64,000 nucleotides of DNA from an uncultured Paracoccaceae bacterium. Its GTDB lineage: Bacteria > Pseudomonadota > Alphaproteobacteria > Rhodobacterales > Rhodobacteraceae. The stretch is from contig CALMJS010000020.1 in assembly GCA_937864535.1 (NCBI GenBank), positions 147,663-211,662 on the forward strand, read 5' to 3'. Below are positions 36,210 to 45,483 of this stretch, in pieces; position 1 is the stretch's first letter, and every line of letters begins with the position of its first letter. Made by a program: the position numbers and the translations under genes. Under the pieces are notes generated by a model, which worked only from the letters and a program-made list of their open reading frames with translations, ran no database searches and had not been told where the DNA came from.

Positions 36210-36850
36210 TGCCTGATGTCCGGGTCAAGATCTGCGGCCTGACGGACCGCGCTATGCTCGACGTGGCCTGTGCTGCTGGCGCGGGCTATGTCGGCTTTGT
36301 GTTTTTCCCAAAGAGCCCGCGCAATGTCACCATTGCACAGGCGGCTGAACTGGCGATCGAGGTTCCCCTTGGCGTGGCCAAGGTCGCGCTGGTCGTCGAT
36401 GCCGATGACGCGCTGCTGGATCAGATCACCTCTGCCATGCCCTTGGATATGCTGCAACTTCACGGCAAGGAAACGCCGGAACGGGTCACGGAAATCCGTG
36501 CGCGGTATGGATTGCCGGTGATGAAGGCCGTCGGGCTGGCGACGCCGGAGGATGTCCGGCAAATCGATATCTATGCCCAAGTCGCCGACCAGATTTTGGT
36601 CGATGCAAAGCCTGCGCCCGCGTCTGATCTGCCGGGCGGTAATGGCATGGTCTGGGATTGGGCGCTGGCGCGTCGGAAATACTGGACCCGGCCGTGGATG
36701 CTGGCGGGCGGTCTGACGGCGGAAAATGTCGCGCAGGCCATTGATTTGACCGGCGCGCGTCAGGTGGATGTCTCGTCCGGGGTCGAGAGTGCGCCGGGTG
36801 TGAAAGATGCCGACAAAATTCGCGCCTTCATTCAGGCGGCCCGGCAATAA
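36209..36850 (+). CDS. trpF: Phosphoribosylanthranilate isomerase
   Basis: A 213-residue TIM-barrel enzyme. The catalytic Cys is in [12 protein letters not shown], the ligand loop in [13 protein letters not shown] and the catalytic Asp region in [10 protein letters not shown]. The phosphate-binding end ([23 protein letters not shown]) is intact. It isomerises N-(5-phosphoribosyl)anthranilate in tryptophan synthesis. It overlaps the lapA stop codon and precedes trpB by 81 bases; trpA is not in the window. Confidence 0.95.
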   Translation: MPDVRVKICGLTDRAMLDVACAAGAGYVGFVFFPKSPRNVTIAQAAELAIEVPLGVAKVALVVDADDALLDQITSAMPLDMLQLHGKETPERVTEIRARYGLPVMKAVGLATPEDVRQIDIYAQVADQILVDAKPAPASDLPGGNGMVWDWALARRKYWTRPWMLAGGLTAENVAQAIDLTGARQVDVSSGVESAPGVKDADKIRAFIQAARQ

Positions 36851-36931
36851 ATCGGCGCTCAGGGATTCCCTGTCTCTTTACCCTCCCTGCCCAAGTCGCT
36901 AGGACTCTTGTCGAACTTCGGGGAGGCCGAC

Positions 36932-38188
36932 ATGGCAGACGATCTTTTCAACAGCTTCATGAATGGTCCGGACGACAAGGGCCGGTTCGGTAATTTCGGC
37001 GGACGCTTTGTCGCCGAGACGCTGATGCCGCTGGTTCTTGACCTGCAGGCCGAATACGAAAAGGCCAAGACCGACCCGACCTTCTGGGCGGAAATGGACG
37101 ATCTGTGGAAGCACTACGTCGGCCGTCCGTCGCCGCTGTATTTCGCCAGCCGCATGACCGAAGAGCTGGGCGGCGCCAAGGTTTACCTCAAGCGGGACGA
37201 GCTGAATCACACCGGCGCGCACAAGATCAACAACGTGCTGGGCCAGATCATCCTCGCCCGCCGCATGGGCAAAACCCGGATCATCGCCGAAACGGGCGCG
37301 GGCCAGCATGGTGTTGCAACCGCGACCGTCTGCGCCAAATTCGGCCTGCAATGCGTGGTCTATATGGGCGCGCATGACGTGGAACGCCAGCAGCCGAACG
37401 TGTTCCGCATGAAACTGTTGGGCGCAGAGGTGATTCCGGTGACCTCTGGCCGCGGTACGCTCAAGGATGCGATGAACGATGCGCTGCGCGACTGGGTGAC
37501 CAACGTCGAAGACACGTTCTATTGCATCGGCACCGTGGCTGGTCCGCACCCCTATCCGGCGATGGTTCGCGATTTCCAGTCGATCATCGGCAAAGAGGTT
37601 CGCTGGCAACTGCCCGAGCAAGAGGGCGAAGGCCGACTGCCGGATACCGTAATCGCCGCAATCGGTGGCGGGTCCAACGCGATGGGCCTGTTCTACCCGT
37701 TCCTTGACGATAAATCGGTGAACATCATCGGTGTCGAGGCCGGCGGCAAGGGTGTCGATGAAAAGATGGAGCACTGCGCGTCTCTGACTGGCGGGCGTCC
37801 GGGCGTGTTGCACGGCAACCGTACCTACCTGCTGCAGGACGAAGACGGTCAGATCCTCGAAGGATTCTCGATTTCCGCCGGTCTCGACTATCCGGGCATT
37901 GGGCCGGAACACGCATGGCTGCATGACGTCGGCCGCGCTCAGTATGTGTCGATCACCGACAAAGAGGCGCTCGAGGCGTTCCAGTTCTCTTGCAGGACCG
38001 AGGGAATCATTCCCGCGTTGGAACCCTCTCATGCCTTGGCGCATGTGATGAAAATCGCGCCGACCCTGCCCAAAGACCACATCATCGTCATGAACATGTG
38101 TGGCCGCGGCGATAAGGACATCTTTACGGTGGCTCGCCATTTGGGTGTGGACATGACCGGGCGCAAGGAAGGCCGGGATTCCCACTAA
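36932..38188 (+). CDS. trpB: Tryptophan synthase beta chain
   Basis: A 418-residue PLP enzyme. The PLP lysine is in [15 protein letters not shown], the cofactor phosphate loop in [12 protein letters not shown], and the conserved [12 protein letters not shown] and [13 protein letters not shown] segments are present. It joins indole and serine to tryptophan in a complex with TrpA. GGGGAGGCCGAC precedes the ATG. A short in-frame extension upstream is unlikely to be used. A clear terminator follows, so trpA is not directly downstream. Confidence 0.97.
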   Translation: MADDLFNSFMNGPDDKGRFGNFGGRFVAETLMPLVLDLQAEYEKAKTDPTFWAEMDDLWKHYVGRPSPLYFASRMTEELGGAKVYLKRDELNHTGAHKINNVLGQIILARRMGKTRIIAETGAGQHGVATATVCAKFGLQCVVYMGAHDVERQQPNVFRMKLLGAEVIPVTSGRGTLKDAMNDALRDWVTNVEDTFYCIGTVAGPHPYPAMVRDFQSIIGKEVRWQLPEQEGEGRLPDTVIAAIGGGSNAMGLFYPFLDDKSVNIIGVEAGGKGVDEKMEHCASLTGGRPGVLHGNRTYLLQDEDGQILEGFSISAGLDYPGIGPEHAWLHDVGRAQYVSITDKEALEAFQFSCRTEGIIPALEPSHALAHVMKIAPTLPKDHIIVMNMCGRGDKDIFTVARHLGVDMTGRKEGRDSH

Positions 38189-38217
38189 ACTTGGGCATAA
38201 ACCTTTGGATTAATCGG

Positions 38218-38245
38218 GGGCAGGGGCGTAAGAACCTCTGCCCTT
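38218..38245 (+). terminator. Terminator of the trpB transcript
   Basis: GGGCAGGGG and CCTCTGCCC pair over 9 bp (one G-U) around an 8-base loop, followed by TT. It lies 29 bases after trpB. Confidence 0.7.
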
Positions 38246-38338
38246 ATGCCATTCGGTCAATCCGCAAGACCTGCTATCCTATGTCTCGTGGCGGTCAGAT
38301 GCAGGGATGTCCCCTGTACGTGACCTGAGGAGACCACG

Positions 38339-38962
38339 ATGAAAAACGTAGTAAAGGGATTGGCCGTCGCAGTGGCATTGGCCGGATTTGTTCCCGCAGC
38401 ACAGGCCCTGACCGTTAGCGAAGCGATTGCTGCGTCGCAGGCCGCTGGCTATTCCGTGTTGATGGTGCGCACGGCACGCGACGGCAGCGCGGTGTCTGCT
38501 CTCGTCACCGACGGCACCACCTATTACGACATCACCTACGACAGCACGACGGGCGAGGCGACCTCGACCACCGAAGTTACGGTGAACACCGACCGGGTTT
38601 CCACGTCCTCTGCGTCGGACGTGAATTCTGCCGTCGCCGCAGCCGAGGCCGCAGGCTATACAGTTCTGGCAGTCCGGACCACCAATAGCGGGGTCAAGGT
38701 TCTGGCGACTGACGGCACCACAATGTACGAAGTCGAATACGAAGACGGCACCGTCACGACCGAGGTCGAAGACAATCCGCATCTGGGCGGAGACGACCAT
38801 GGTCGCCGGGGACGCGGATCGGATGACTCGTCCGATGACAGCAGCGACGACGACAGTGTCGATGACGATAGCGATGACGACCATGGCCGGGGCCGCGGTC
38901 GGGGTCGGGGTGGCGATGATGACGGCGACGACGATCATGGCCGTCACAGCGACGACGACTGA
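38339..38962 (+). CDS. Secreted protein with two PepSY-like repeats and an Asp/Ser/His-rich tail
   Basis: A 207-residue protein with a signal peptide ending near AAQA. Residues of about 25-75 and 95-145 are two related PepSY-like repeats (SEAIAASQAAGYSVLMVRT ... GTTYYDITYD; SAVAAAEAAGYTVLAVRT ... GTTMYEVEYED). The last 60 residues are almost only Asp, Ser, His, Gly and Arg, including RGRGRGRGGDDDGDDDHG, a tail suited to binding metal cations. The next gene encodes a second protein of the same design. Together with the membrane LuxR gene it may form a cell-envelope sensing unit; that is inference. Confidence 0.7.
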   Translation: MKNVVKGLAVAVALAGFVPAAQALTVSEAIAASQAAGYSVLMVRTARDGSAVSALVTDGTTYYDITYDSTTGEATSTTEVTVNTDRVSTSSASDVNSAVAAAEAAGYTVLAVRTTNSGVKVLATDGTTMYEVEYEDGTVTTEVEDNPHLGGDDHGRRGRGSDDSSDDSSDDDSVDDDSDDDHGRGRGRGRGGDDDGDDDHGRHSDDD

Positions 38963-39024
38963 GAGTGACGACAACACGGGCTCCGGCGGATCTGGCCTCC
39001 GGGGCCCTAGCTTGACCAAGGAAA

Positions 39025-39552
39025 ATGATGAAACGAGCCTTGCAGATATTGATTGTCCTGATCGGGCTTTTGGGCCCGACTTTTGCAGGGGCAATGACAA
39101 TCGAAGAGAAGGTGATCGCCTCGCTTCGGGCCGAAGGCTACGTGGAAATCGTAGTGAGCCGCACATTCCTGGGGCGTTTGCGCTTTGTTGCCAGTGGTGA
39201 AAACGGTGTCCGCGAAATCATCGTTCAGGCCTCGAACGGTGAAATTCTCCGCGATCGGATCACGCGTCCGGTCGTCGCCACAGCGATTAGCCGCAGCGGT
39301 TCCTCTGGGTCGAGCGGGCCGAGTACGCCTGTTCCAACGCCGGGAGGAGGCAGCGTGATTACGACGCCGCCCTCCGGTAGCGGCGGCGGCACGACGAGCG
39401 GGTCAGGCTCCTCGTCCGGTTCATCCGATGATCGAGAGGATGACGACAAGGAAGACGACGACAAGGAAGACGACGACAAAGAAGACGACGACAAGGATGA
39501 AGAAGATGACGATGGTCGCGGGCGTGGACGTGGGCGGGGCGGTGATGATTAA
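39025..39552 (+). CDS. Secreted PepSY-like protein with EDDDK repeats
   Basis: A 175-residue protein with a signal peptide ending at TFAGA, one PepSY-like unit (IEEKVIASLRAEGYVEIVVS ... REIIVQASNGEILRD), then a Ser/Gly/Pro linker. It ends in a tail with four near-perfect EDDDK repeats and GRGRGRGRGGDD. The last motif is shared with the upstream protein, so the two tails have a common origin. The start may be either codon of ATGATG after AAGGAAA. Its stop overlaps the start of the LuxR-type gene, indicating coupled translation. Confidence 0.7.
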   Translation: MMKRALQILIVLIGLLGPTFAGAMTIEEKVIASLRAEGYVEIVVSRTFLGRLRFVASGENGVREIIVQASNGEILRDRITRPVVATAISRSGSSGSSGPSTPVPTPGGGSVITTPPSGSGGGTTSGSGSSSGSSDDREDDDKEDDDKEDDDKEDDDKDEEDDDGRGRGRGRGGDD

Positions 39553-40108
39553 TGTGATGGCCCGTTTTGATCGTGCGCGTCTCGGTCTGTCGGCGATTAT
39601 CGCGCTGCAAGTCATCTGCGCCTTGGTGTTTATCTGGGAACTCTTGGCCTCGATCGGTGATGGATTGGTGCCGGCTATCCCGTGGGCGGCCTATGAACTG
39701 GTCCAGATCGCCGCTGCGTTCGGTTTGATCATCGGCATCGTGTCTGCCGCTATGTTCATGCGCTATATGGCGGTTCAGGTGGATGATGCGCAGGCCCGTG
39801 TCGACCATGCCGAGTCGCGACTGCGTGCTGCCTCTGCCGCATTCTTTGACATGATGGAGGACAAGTTTTCGGAATGGGCACTGACCCCTGCCGAACGCGA
39901 TGTGGCCCGCTTTGCCGTCAAGGGCATGACGACCGCCGAAATCGCCACACTGCGCAATACCTCCGAGGGGACGGTCAAGGCGCAATCCGCCGCCATCTAT
40001 CGCAAGGCTGGCGTTAGCGGTCGTCCGCAGTTGATCAGCCTCTTTATCGAAGAACTGCTAGACGTCGAGGCCGAAGCCACTTCAACGGTGACTCACGCGG
40101 CGGAGTGA
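39545..40108 (+). CDS. Membrane-anchored LuxR-type transcriptional regulator
   Basis: A 187-residue protein with two transmembrane helices near the N-terminus (LSAIIALQVICALVFIWELL and IAAAFGLIIGIVSAAMFMRY), a short coiled coil (DDAQARVDHAESRLRAAS) and a C-terminal LuxR/GerE helix-turn-helix (LTPAERDVARFAVKGMTTAE ... TSEGTVKAQSAAIYRKAG). It would bind DNA while tethered to the inner membrane. The ATG overlaps the upstream PepSY-like gene by 8 bases; an ATG at 39,557 is an alternative. Its gene order suggests control of, or by, the two secreted acidic proteins. Confidence 0.78.
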   Translation: MINVMARFDRARLGLSAIIALQVICALVFIWELLASIGDGLVPAIPWAAYELVQIAAAFGLIIGIVSAAMFMRYMAVQVDDAQARVDHAESRLRAASAAFFDMMEDKFSEWALTPAERDVARFAVKGMTTAEIATLRNTSEGTVKAQSAAIYRKAGVSGRPQLISLFIEELLDVEAEATSTVTHAAE

Positions 40109-40464
40109 GCCTCTAGAACTGCCAAAGGCACGATTTCGAGTGCCTTTTGGTGGGTTGCCCTCAGGTTCACCTGCGGAGGGAACCCTTCTTCGACGGCCTG
40201 CATGAACCGTCCGGCACACAGGCACCAGCGATCACCGGGTTTGAGACCGGGGAAATCATACTGCGGCATCGGCGTTGACAGGTCGTTGCCGAGGTATTTG
40301 GAAAACGCCAGAAATTCCGCCGTCATCACGGCGCAGACCGTGTGGCTGCCCTGATCCTTTGCACAGGTGTCGCAGGACCCGTTGCGGAAATAACCGGTCA
40401 TCGGGGCGAGCGAGCAGGCTTCGAGTGGGCCACCCAGAACGTTGATCGAAGCATCCTTGTCCAA
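40093..40464 (-). CDS. DUF2237 family protein
   Basis: A 123-residue soluble protein matching DUF2237: NVLGGPLEACSLAPMTGYFR, the CDTCAKDQGSHTVCAVMT cysteine cluster, FSKYLGNDLSTP and GLKPGDRWCLCAGRFMQA. The function of the family is unknown; the conserved cysteines suggest metal or redox chemistry. It converges on the LuxR-type gene with a 16-base overlap and is 9 bases downstream of the DUF2332 gene, probably in one transcript with it and pth. Confidence 0.85.
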   Translation of the reverse strand: MDKDASINVLGGPLEACSLAPMTGYFRNGSCDTCAKDQGSHTVCAVMTAEFLAFSKYLGNDLSTPMPQYDFPGLKPGDRWCLCAGRFMQAVEEGFPPQVNLRATHQKALEIVPLAVLEAHSAA

Positions 40465-40473
40465 AACTCTCTC

Positions 40474-41523
40474 CTAGATGTTCGGGGTCCAGTTGACCCA
40501 TCTGCCGTGAAAGTCGGCCCTGCCCATGTCGATGCGCAGATCGCCGGGCCAAAGCCGCAGTAACAGTCGCGCACCGGGGCTCTGGCCGTCTGCCTCCATC
40601 TGGAACCACGCCAGCGGATGACTGCGGGTCGCGCTCTGGCCCAGACTCTGGATCAGGCTGCGGCCCTGTTCCTGCGCGGCCTTGGTCAGATATTGCCACG
40701 CGATGGTCGAATAGATCAGCGTGATCTCGCCGTCTTGCAGGCGTAAATGGGACCTGATCCACGCGATCGCGTCCGCCTCGACCAATTCGGGCGGGAGATC
40801 GTCGCTCAGGGCCATCTGGATGGCGGCCTTGGTGGTCATGGATCGATGCGGTTGGTCCGGCCAGAGATAGGCCAGCAGAGCGAGGGTATCTATCGGCGAG
40901 GCCGGATCTAGCGGATTGAGATCAATGCCGATCCGCCCCGTGATTTTCGGCTGGGTGGGCGGTGGCTTTACGCCGTTCCAGTCAGGCATGAGGGCGACCG
41001 GACTATGCTCTGGTCCCCAGGTTTGCCCGTCTATGATCAGGGCAAAACGGTCCCACATCAGGTTCAGACCTGCACTACAGCCGATTTCCACCATGTTGAT
41101 TGGCAGCCCGTAGCGTTTCGTCAACCAGTGCCCTATCGCGATCAGAGGTGCGCTCCGGCGGATTTCGTTCGTCTGCGGAGCGTTCTCTAGCCAGGATGTC
41201 AGCAACGGGCCTTCTGACTGGAATGCCCACTCGATCGCACGCCAGACCATGTTGGGGTCGAACGCATTGGGCGGATAGCAGTGATGCAGCCCGCAACGCT
41301 CGAGGATCGCGAGGGCATGCAGCCCCCCGGCAATCCGCAGCGGCACAGAGTCGCCGGTGTAGGACATGTCTCCCGGCCAGTTCAGGATGCGCCCTGCCAC
41401 GGAACCCATGTCTGCCGTCAGCCGCTGCGCAAAGAGCCGCATCAGGTCGGCCATAAAGGGCGACCCCAAGGCCTCGCAATTCGTGGCCTGCTGCAAGAAG
41501 GCTTCTTGGACACGTGGCGTCAT
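40474..41523 (-). CDS. DUF2332 domain-containing protein
   Basis: A 349-residue soluble protein of the DUF2332 family. Landmarks are SYTGDSVPLRIAGGLHAL, HHCYPPNAFDPN and the methyltransferase-like loop INMVEIGCSAGLNLMWDRF, which recalls a SAM-binding strand and glycine loop. The C-terminal part has IYSTIAWQYLTKAAQEQG. The activity of the family is not established. It overlaps the pth stop codon by 4 bases, so it is co-transcribed with pth. Confidence 0.8.
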   Translation of the reverse strand: MTPRVQEAFLQQATNCEALGSPFMADLMRLFAQRLTADMGSVAGRILNWPGDMSYTGDSVPLRIAGGLHALAILERCGLHHCYPPNAFDPNMVWRAIEWAFQSEGPLLTSWLENAPQTNEIRRSAPLIAIGHWLTKRYGLPINMVEIGCSAGLNLMWDRFALIIDGQTWGPEHSPVALMPDWNGVKPPPTQPKITGRIGIDLNPLDPASPIDTLALLAYLWPDQPHRSMTTKAAIQMALSDDLPPELVEADAIAWIRSHLRLQDGEITLIYSTIAWQYLTKAAQEQGRSLIQSLGQSATRSHPLAWFQMEADGQSPGARLLLRLWPGDLRIDMGRADFHGRWVNWTPNI

Positions 41524-42227
41524 TTAAACCTGTCTGCCAGCTTTTGCAGTGCGCTACGCGTATCCGCCGGTTCAGGCGGCTGTGCTGCGGGCGCCGAGGG
41601 CTTGGGCAACGGGCCTGTCTCGCTACGGCCGGGTTGGCCTGTTCCGGTCGAGGACCGCGGCGGGGCCACCCGCAAAGCGACCGCATTCAGGAATTTGGCG
41701 CCGTCGCCATCCGCCAGCGCCGCCGCGCCGTCGCTGATCCCGCGCATCATGTCGTCCAGCCAGTCGGCCTCGGCCTTGGCAAAATCGGCCAGCACATAGC
41801 CCGCAACGCGGTCCTTGTGTCCCGGATGGCCGATGCCCAGTCGGACCCGGTCGTAGGCTTCGCCGATATGCTGGTGGATGGACCGCAGGCCATTGTGCCC
41901 GGCATGGCCGCCGCCGGACTTTAGCCGACATTTGCCGGGGGCAAGGTCCAATTCGTCATGAAACACCACCACATCGGCAGGGGTGAGCTTGTGAAACCGC
42001 ATCGCCTCGCCGACCGATTGACCGGACAGGTTCATAAAGGTTTCGGGCTTGAGCAGGATCACCTTGTCCCGGCCCAGCCGTCCTTCGCTGACCTGTCCCT
42101 GAAACTTGCTCCGCCACGGGGCAAAGCTGTGATCACCCGCAATACGGTCTACCGCCATGAACCCGATGTTATGGCGGTTGTTGGCGTATTTGCCGCCGGG
42201 GTTCCCTAATCCTACGAAAAGCTTCAT
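41520..42227 (-). CDS. pth: Peptidyl-tRNA hydrolase
   Basis: A 235-residue enzyme whose first 190 residues are canonical Pth: MKLFVGLGNPGGKYANNRHN with the catalytic His, LLKPETFMNLSGQSVGEAM, VVFHDELDLAPGKCRLK and GGGHAGHNGLRSI. It cleaves peptidyl-tRNAs released from stalled ribosomes. Beyond residue 190 there is a Pro/Ser/Ala-rich linker and a terminal ALQKLADRFK helix, absent from the approximately 190-residue E. coli protein. rplY, its frequent neighbour, is encoded 2.5 kb away here. Confidence 0.95.
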   Translation of the reverse strand: MKLFVGLGNPGGKYANNRHNIGFMAVDRIAGDHSFAPWRSKFQGQVSEGRLGRDKVILLKPETFMNLSGQSVGEAMRFHKLTPADVVVFHDELDLAPGKCRLKSGGGHAGHNGLRSIHQHIGEAYDRVRLGIGHPGHKDRVAGYVLADFAKAEADWLDDMMRGISDGAAALADGDGAKFLNAVALRVAPPRSSTGTGQPGRSETGPLPKPSAPAAQPPEPADTRSALQKLADRFK

Positions 42228-42341
42228 ATTGTCAGTCTATCTGTGTGTCTTGGGCTTTGCTATCTGGATTAAGCCTATACATGGGCTGTTAAACGATGTA
42301 AGCCCGCGCCTTCTCCTCCCGTTTGCCGAAAGCCCCTTGTG

Positions 42342-44591
42342 ATGATCCCGACCCTTGCCGAAGCGCTGGCCGCGCGTGGTTACGAAACACTGACCTCTGT
42401 GCAGCAGGCCGTGCTGGACCCCGAATTGGGCGAACGGGACCTCTTGGTTTCCGCGCAGACCGGTTCGGGCAAGACCGTTGGCTTTGGTCTGGCGATTGCC
42501 TCGCAAATTCTGGACGAAGATGGTCGCGTTGGTCGCGCCGGTCTGCCGATTGCCGTGATCGTCGCACCGACCCGTGAACTGGCGCTACAGGTGCGCCGCG
42601 AACTGGATTGGCTCTATGCCAAAACCGGCGCTGTTCTGGGGTCTGCTGTGGGGGGCATGGACCCGCGCGAGGAACGTCGCGCATTGGAACGGGGCGTTCA
42701 CATCGTCGTCGGCACGCCGGGTCGTTTGCGCGACCACACCCAGCGCGGTGCGCTGGACCTGAGCGAAGTGCGCGCCATCGTTCTGGACGAAGCGGACGAA
42801 ATGCTGGACCTCGGGTTCCGCGAAGATCTGGAATACCTCTTGGGTGAGGCGCCGGATGATCGCCGCACGGTGATGTTCTCGGCCACTGTTCCGTCAGAAA
42901 TCGAAAAGCTGGCCAAGGACTTCCAACAGGACGCCCTGCGGATCGAGGTTGCCGGCGAGAGCCGCCAGCATTCGGACATTTCCTATCAGGCGCTGACCGT
43001 CGCGCCGCAAGACGTTGAAAACGCTATCATTAACGTCCTGCTTTACCATGATGCCGCCAATGCCATCGTGTTCGCCAACACCCGCGCGGTTGTGGCACGT
43101 TTGACCGCACGATTGACCAACCGCGGGTTCCAGTGTGTGTCGCTGTCGGGCGAGCTGAGCCAGAATGAGCGCACCCATGCGCTTCAGGCGATGCGGGATG
43201 GCCGTGCGCGTGTCTGTGTGGCGACCGACGTTGCCGCCCGCGGTATCGACCTTCCGGGGCTGGAGCTGGTGGTTCACGCCGAACTGCCGCAGAACTCTGA
43301 AACCATGCTGCACCGCTCGGGCCGGACGGGTCGCGCGGGTCGCAAGGGGATTTCCGCGCTGATCGTTCCGCCCAAGGCCAAGGGTCGCGCGACCCGTTTG
43401 CTGCGTGGGGCGCAGGTCAATGCCGAATGGATGGACCCGCCGTCCGCCGACGCCGTGCAGGCCCGCGAAGAGGACCGCCTGCTGAACGACGGCATGTGGA
43501 CCGAACCGGCGACCGACACCCAGATCGCCTTTGCCGCCCGTCTGTTGGAAAAGCACAGCCCGGAAACCATCGCAGCCGCCTTCTTGCGCATCTACCAGAC
43601 GCGCCGTTCGGCCCCCGAAGAACTGGGCATGGCGACATTCGAGCCGTCGAAACTGCGCGATAAGGCCGATTTCGGCCCCTCGGTCTGGTTCAGCCTGTCG
43701 GTTGGCCGTGCAGAACGTGCCGAACCGCGTTGGATTCTGCCGATGCTGGGCAAGCACACCGGCCTGCCGAAAACCAAGATCGGGGCGATTCGCGTGCGCG
43801 ATGACCAGACCTATGTCGAGGTCGCCCAAGACGCCGCCGATCAATTCGCAGCTGCGACTGCTGGCGGGCTAGAGCAGGGGATCACCGTATCGCCCGCTGA
43901 CGCGCCGCCCGCCTCGGGTCCGCGTCCGGCTGGCAAGGGTGGTCCGCGTGACCGTGATCGCGGCCCGCGAGAGGACCGCGGTCCGCGTGAAGATCGTGCC
44001 CCCCGTGGCGACTGGAAACCGCGCGAGGATCGTGCGCCGAAGTCCGATTGGAAGCCGCGCGAAGATCGTGCGCCGAAAACCGACTGGAAATCCCGTGAGG
44101 ATCGCGCCCCCCGTGAGCGTCGCGAGGATCGTCCGCAGTTCGATAAACCCAAGTACGACAAGCCCAAGTACGATCGTGCCCCGCGCGAGGATCGCGCGCC
44201 CAAGTCCGACTGGGCTCCGCGCGCCAAGGCCGATGATCGCGGGGGCAAACCGGACTATTCCAAGCCCAAACCGGCCTACAAGCCGAGTTCGGACCATTCG
44301 CCCCGGTCGTTCCGTGAGCGCCCGGATGGCAACCCCGAACGACGCCCCGCTCCGGTTTCGGCCGAGGATGGCGATAAAAAGAAAACCCGCTGGACCCCTG
44401 CGCAAAAAGACGCGGCCAAGTCCAAGGCGATGGCCGATCCGTCGCAGCGTCTGGCCGGGCGCCCGGGGCGTCCCGCAGGGGGCAAGCCGGGGACCAAAGC
44501 GCCCGCTGGCAAGTTCGCACCGCGCGGACCCAAGCTGAGCGGCGGCAAGTCCTTTAGCGCCAAGCCATCGCGCGGACCGAAAGGCAAATAA
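42342..44591 (+). CDS. DEAD-box RNA helicase with long repetitive C-terminal tail
   Basis: A 749-residue helicase. Residues 1-370 carry all core motifs: SAQTGSGKTVGFG, APTRELALQ, GTPGRL, VLDEADEML, FSATVP, TDVAARGIDLPG and HRSGRTGRAGRKG. Residues of about 450-530 look like a DbpA-type RNA-binding domain (WILPMLGKHTGLPKTKIGAI). After residue 545 the protein is a low-complexity tail of PREDRAPKSDWK-like units and Arg/Gly/Lys/Pro runs. Such helicases assist ribosome assembly and RNA remodelling; the tail should add RNA affinity. An adjacent GTG one codon upstream may be used instead. Confidence 0.92.
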   Translation: MIPTLAEALAARGYETLTSVQQAVLDPELGERDLLVSAQTGSGKTVGFGLAIASQILDEDGRVGRAGLPIAVIVAPTRELALQVRRELDWLYAKTGAVLGSAVGGMDPREERRALERGVHIVVGTPGRLRDHTQRGALDLSEVRAIVLDEADEMLDLGFREDLEYLLGEAPDDRRTVMFSATVPSEIEKLAKDFQQDALRIEVAGESRQHSDISYQALTVAPQDVENAIINVLLYHDAANAIVFANTRAVVARLTARLTNRGFQCVSLSGELSQNERTHALQAMRDGRARVCVATDVAARGIDLPGLELVVHAELPQNSETMLHRSGRTGRAGRKGISALIVPPKAKGRATRLLRGAQVNAEWMDPPSADAVQAREEDRLLNDGMWTEPATDTQIAFAARLLEKHSPETIAAAFLRIYQTRRSAPEELGMATFEPSKLRDKADFGPSVWFSLSVGRAERAEPRWILPMLGKHTGLPKTKIGAIRVRDDQTYVEVAQDAADQFAAATAGGLEQGITVSPADAPPASGPRPAGKGGPRDRDRGPREDRGPREDRAPRGDWKPREDRAPKSDWKPREDRAPKTDWKSREDRAPRERREDRPQFDKPKYDKPKYDRAPREDRAPKSDWAPRAKADDRGGKPDYSKPKPAYKPSSDHSPRSFRERPDGNPERRPAPVSAEDGDKKKTRWTPAQKDAAKSKAMADPSQRLAGRPGRPAGGKPGTKAPAGKFAPRGPKLSGGKSFSAKPSRGPKGK

Positions 44592-44600
44592 TCTAAAGAA

Positions 44601-44629
44601 GAAGGGGCCGGTTGGCCCCTTTTTTGTTT
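44601..44629 (+). terminator. Terminator of the DEAD-box helicase gene
   Basis: AAGGGGCC-GGTT-GGCCCCTT followed by TTTTG: a strong 8-bp stem with a T tract, about 10 bases past the stop codon. Confidence 0.92.
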
Positions 44630-44660
44630 CAGGATGTTCGATTTTTGCAATCGTGGAGAT

Positions 44661-44690
44661 AAAAAAACGGGACCCGAAGGCCCCGTTTTC
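44661..44690 (-). terminator. Terminator of rplY
   Basis: On the minus strand ACGGGGCC-TTCG-GGTCCCGT is followed by seven T residues, 22 bases past the rplY stop codon. Confidence 0.9.
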
Positions 44691-44711
44691 TAAACCAGAT
44701 CCGAAACCGGA

Positions 44712-45314
44712 TTATTCGTCAGCAGAGTTGTCAGCCGAGATCAGGCCCGACGGAGCCGAGATGTTGGCGATGACGAAGTCGCGGTCGATGGTCGGCTTTA
44801 CGCCTTCCGGCAGCTGGACGTCGGAAATGTGGATGACGTCGCCGATTTCACGGCCGGTCAGGTCCACAACGATCTGCGACGGGATATCGCCAGCCAGAAC
44901 GTTCAGTTCGACTTCGGCGCGAACCACGGTCAGCACGCCGCCGCGCTTGAGGCCCGGAGCTGCTTTGTGGTTTTCGAACTCGACGTGAATGAACAGGTTC
45001 ACGCGGCTGGTGCGCTTGAGGCGCATAAAGTCGATGTGAACCGGCAGGTCTTTGACGACGTCACGCTGAACGCCGCGGCATACGACGCGGACGTCGTCCT
45101 GGCCTTCGACCTTCAGGTTGAACAGGGTCGACATAAAGCGGCCAGCGCGCAGCTTGGTCAGCAGCTTGTTAAAGTCGAGGTTGATTGCCAGCGGGTCAAC
45201 GCCGCCGCCATAAACCACACCCGGTACCTGCCCGTCACGACGAGCTTGACGAGCGGCCCCCTTGCCTGTCCCCGTACGTGCAGTGGCGATAAGATCAGGA
45301 ATCTCACGAGCCAT
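44712..45314 (-). CDS. rplY: 50S ribosomal protein L25 (Ctc-type)
   Basis: A 200-residue L25 of the long TL5/Ctc form. The N-terminal 5S-rRNA-binding domain has [21 protein letters not shown] and [20 protein letters not shown]; the C-terminal domain has [20 protein letters not shown] and the [13 protein letters not shown] motif. It binds 5S rRNA in the large subunit. It is transcribed away from an MFS gene, sharing a 169-base region; AAGGAG-like sequence is absent but TTATGGAGAATTCAAC precedes the ATG. Confidence 0.95.
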   Translation of the reverse strand: MAREIPDLIATARTGTGKGAARQARRDGQVPGVVYGGGVDPLAINLDFNKLLTKLRAGRFMSTLFNLKVEGQDDVRVVCRGVQRDVVKDLPVHIDFMRLKRTSRVNLFIHVEFENHKAAPGLKRGGVLTVVRAEVELNVLAGDIPSQIVVDLTGREIGDVIHISDVQLPEGVKPTIDRDFVIANISAPSGLISADNSADE

Positions 45315-45483
45315 GTTGAATTCTCCATAAGTTAGGGGCCGCCCTCCAAGGGTGTGCGGCCCGATGAAGCCGCGCTCTTACACGCGAATCCCTATTTTGG
45401 AAAGGGTAAATCACTAATCGCTCTTGCGGTGATGGCGCTAACATGTAGCGTGCGCCACAAGGCCGAGTCCGGGGAGGGGCAAC

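Noticed and set aside
36899..38185. A 428-codon open frame on the minus strand across trpB
   Set aside because: Antisense shadow of a clear TrpB; no family features.
39430..39510. Short direct repeats that could suggest a CRISPR or VNTR locus
   Set aside because: They are in-frame repeats encoding EDDDK in a secreted protein tail, with no spacers and no cas genes nearby.
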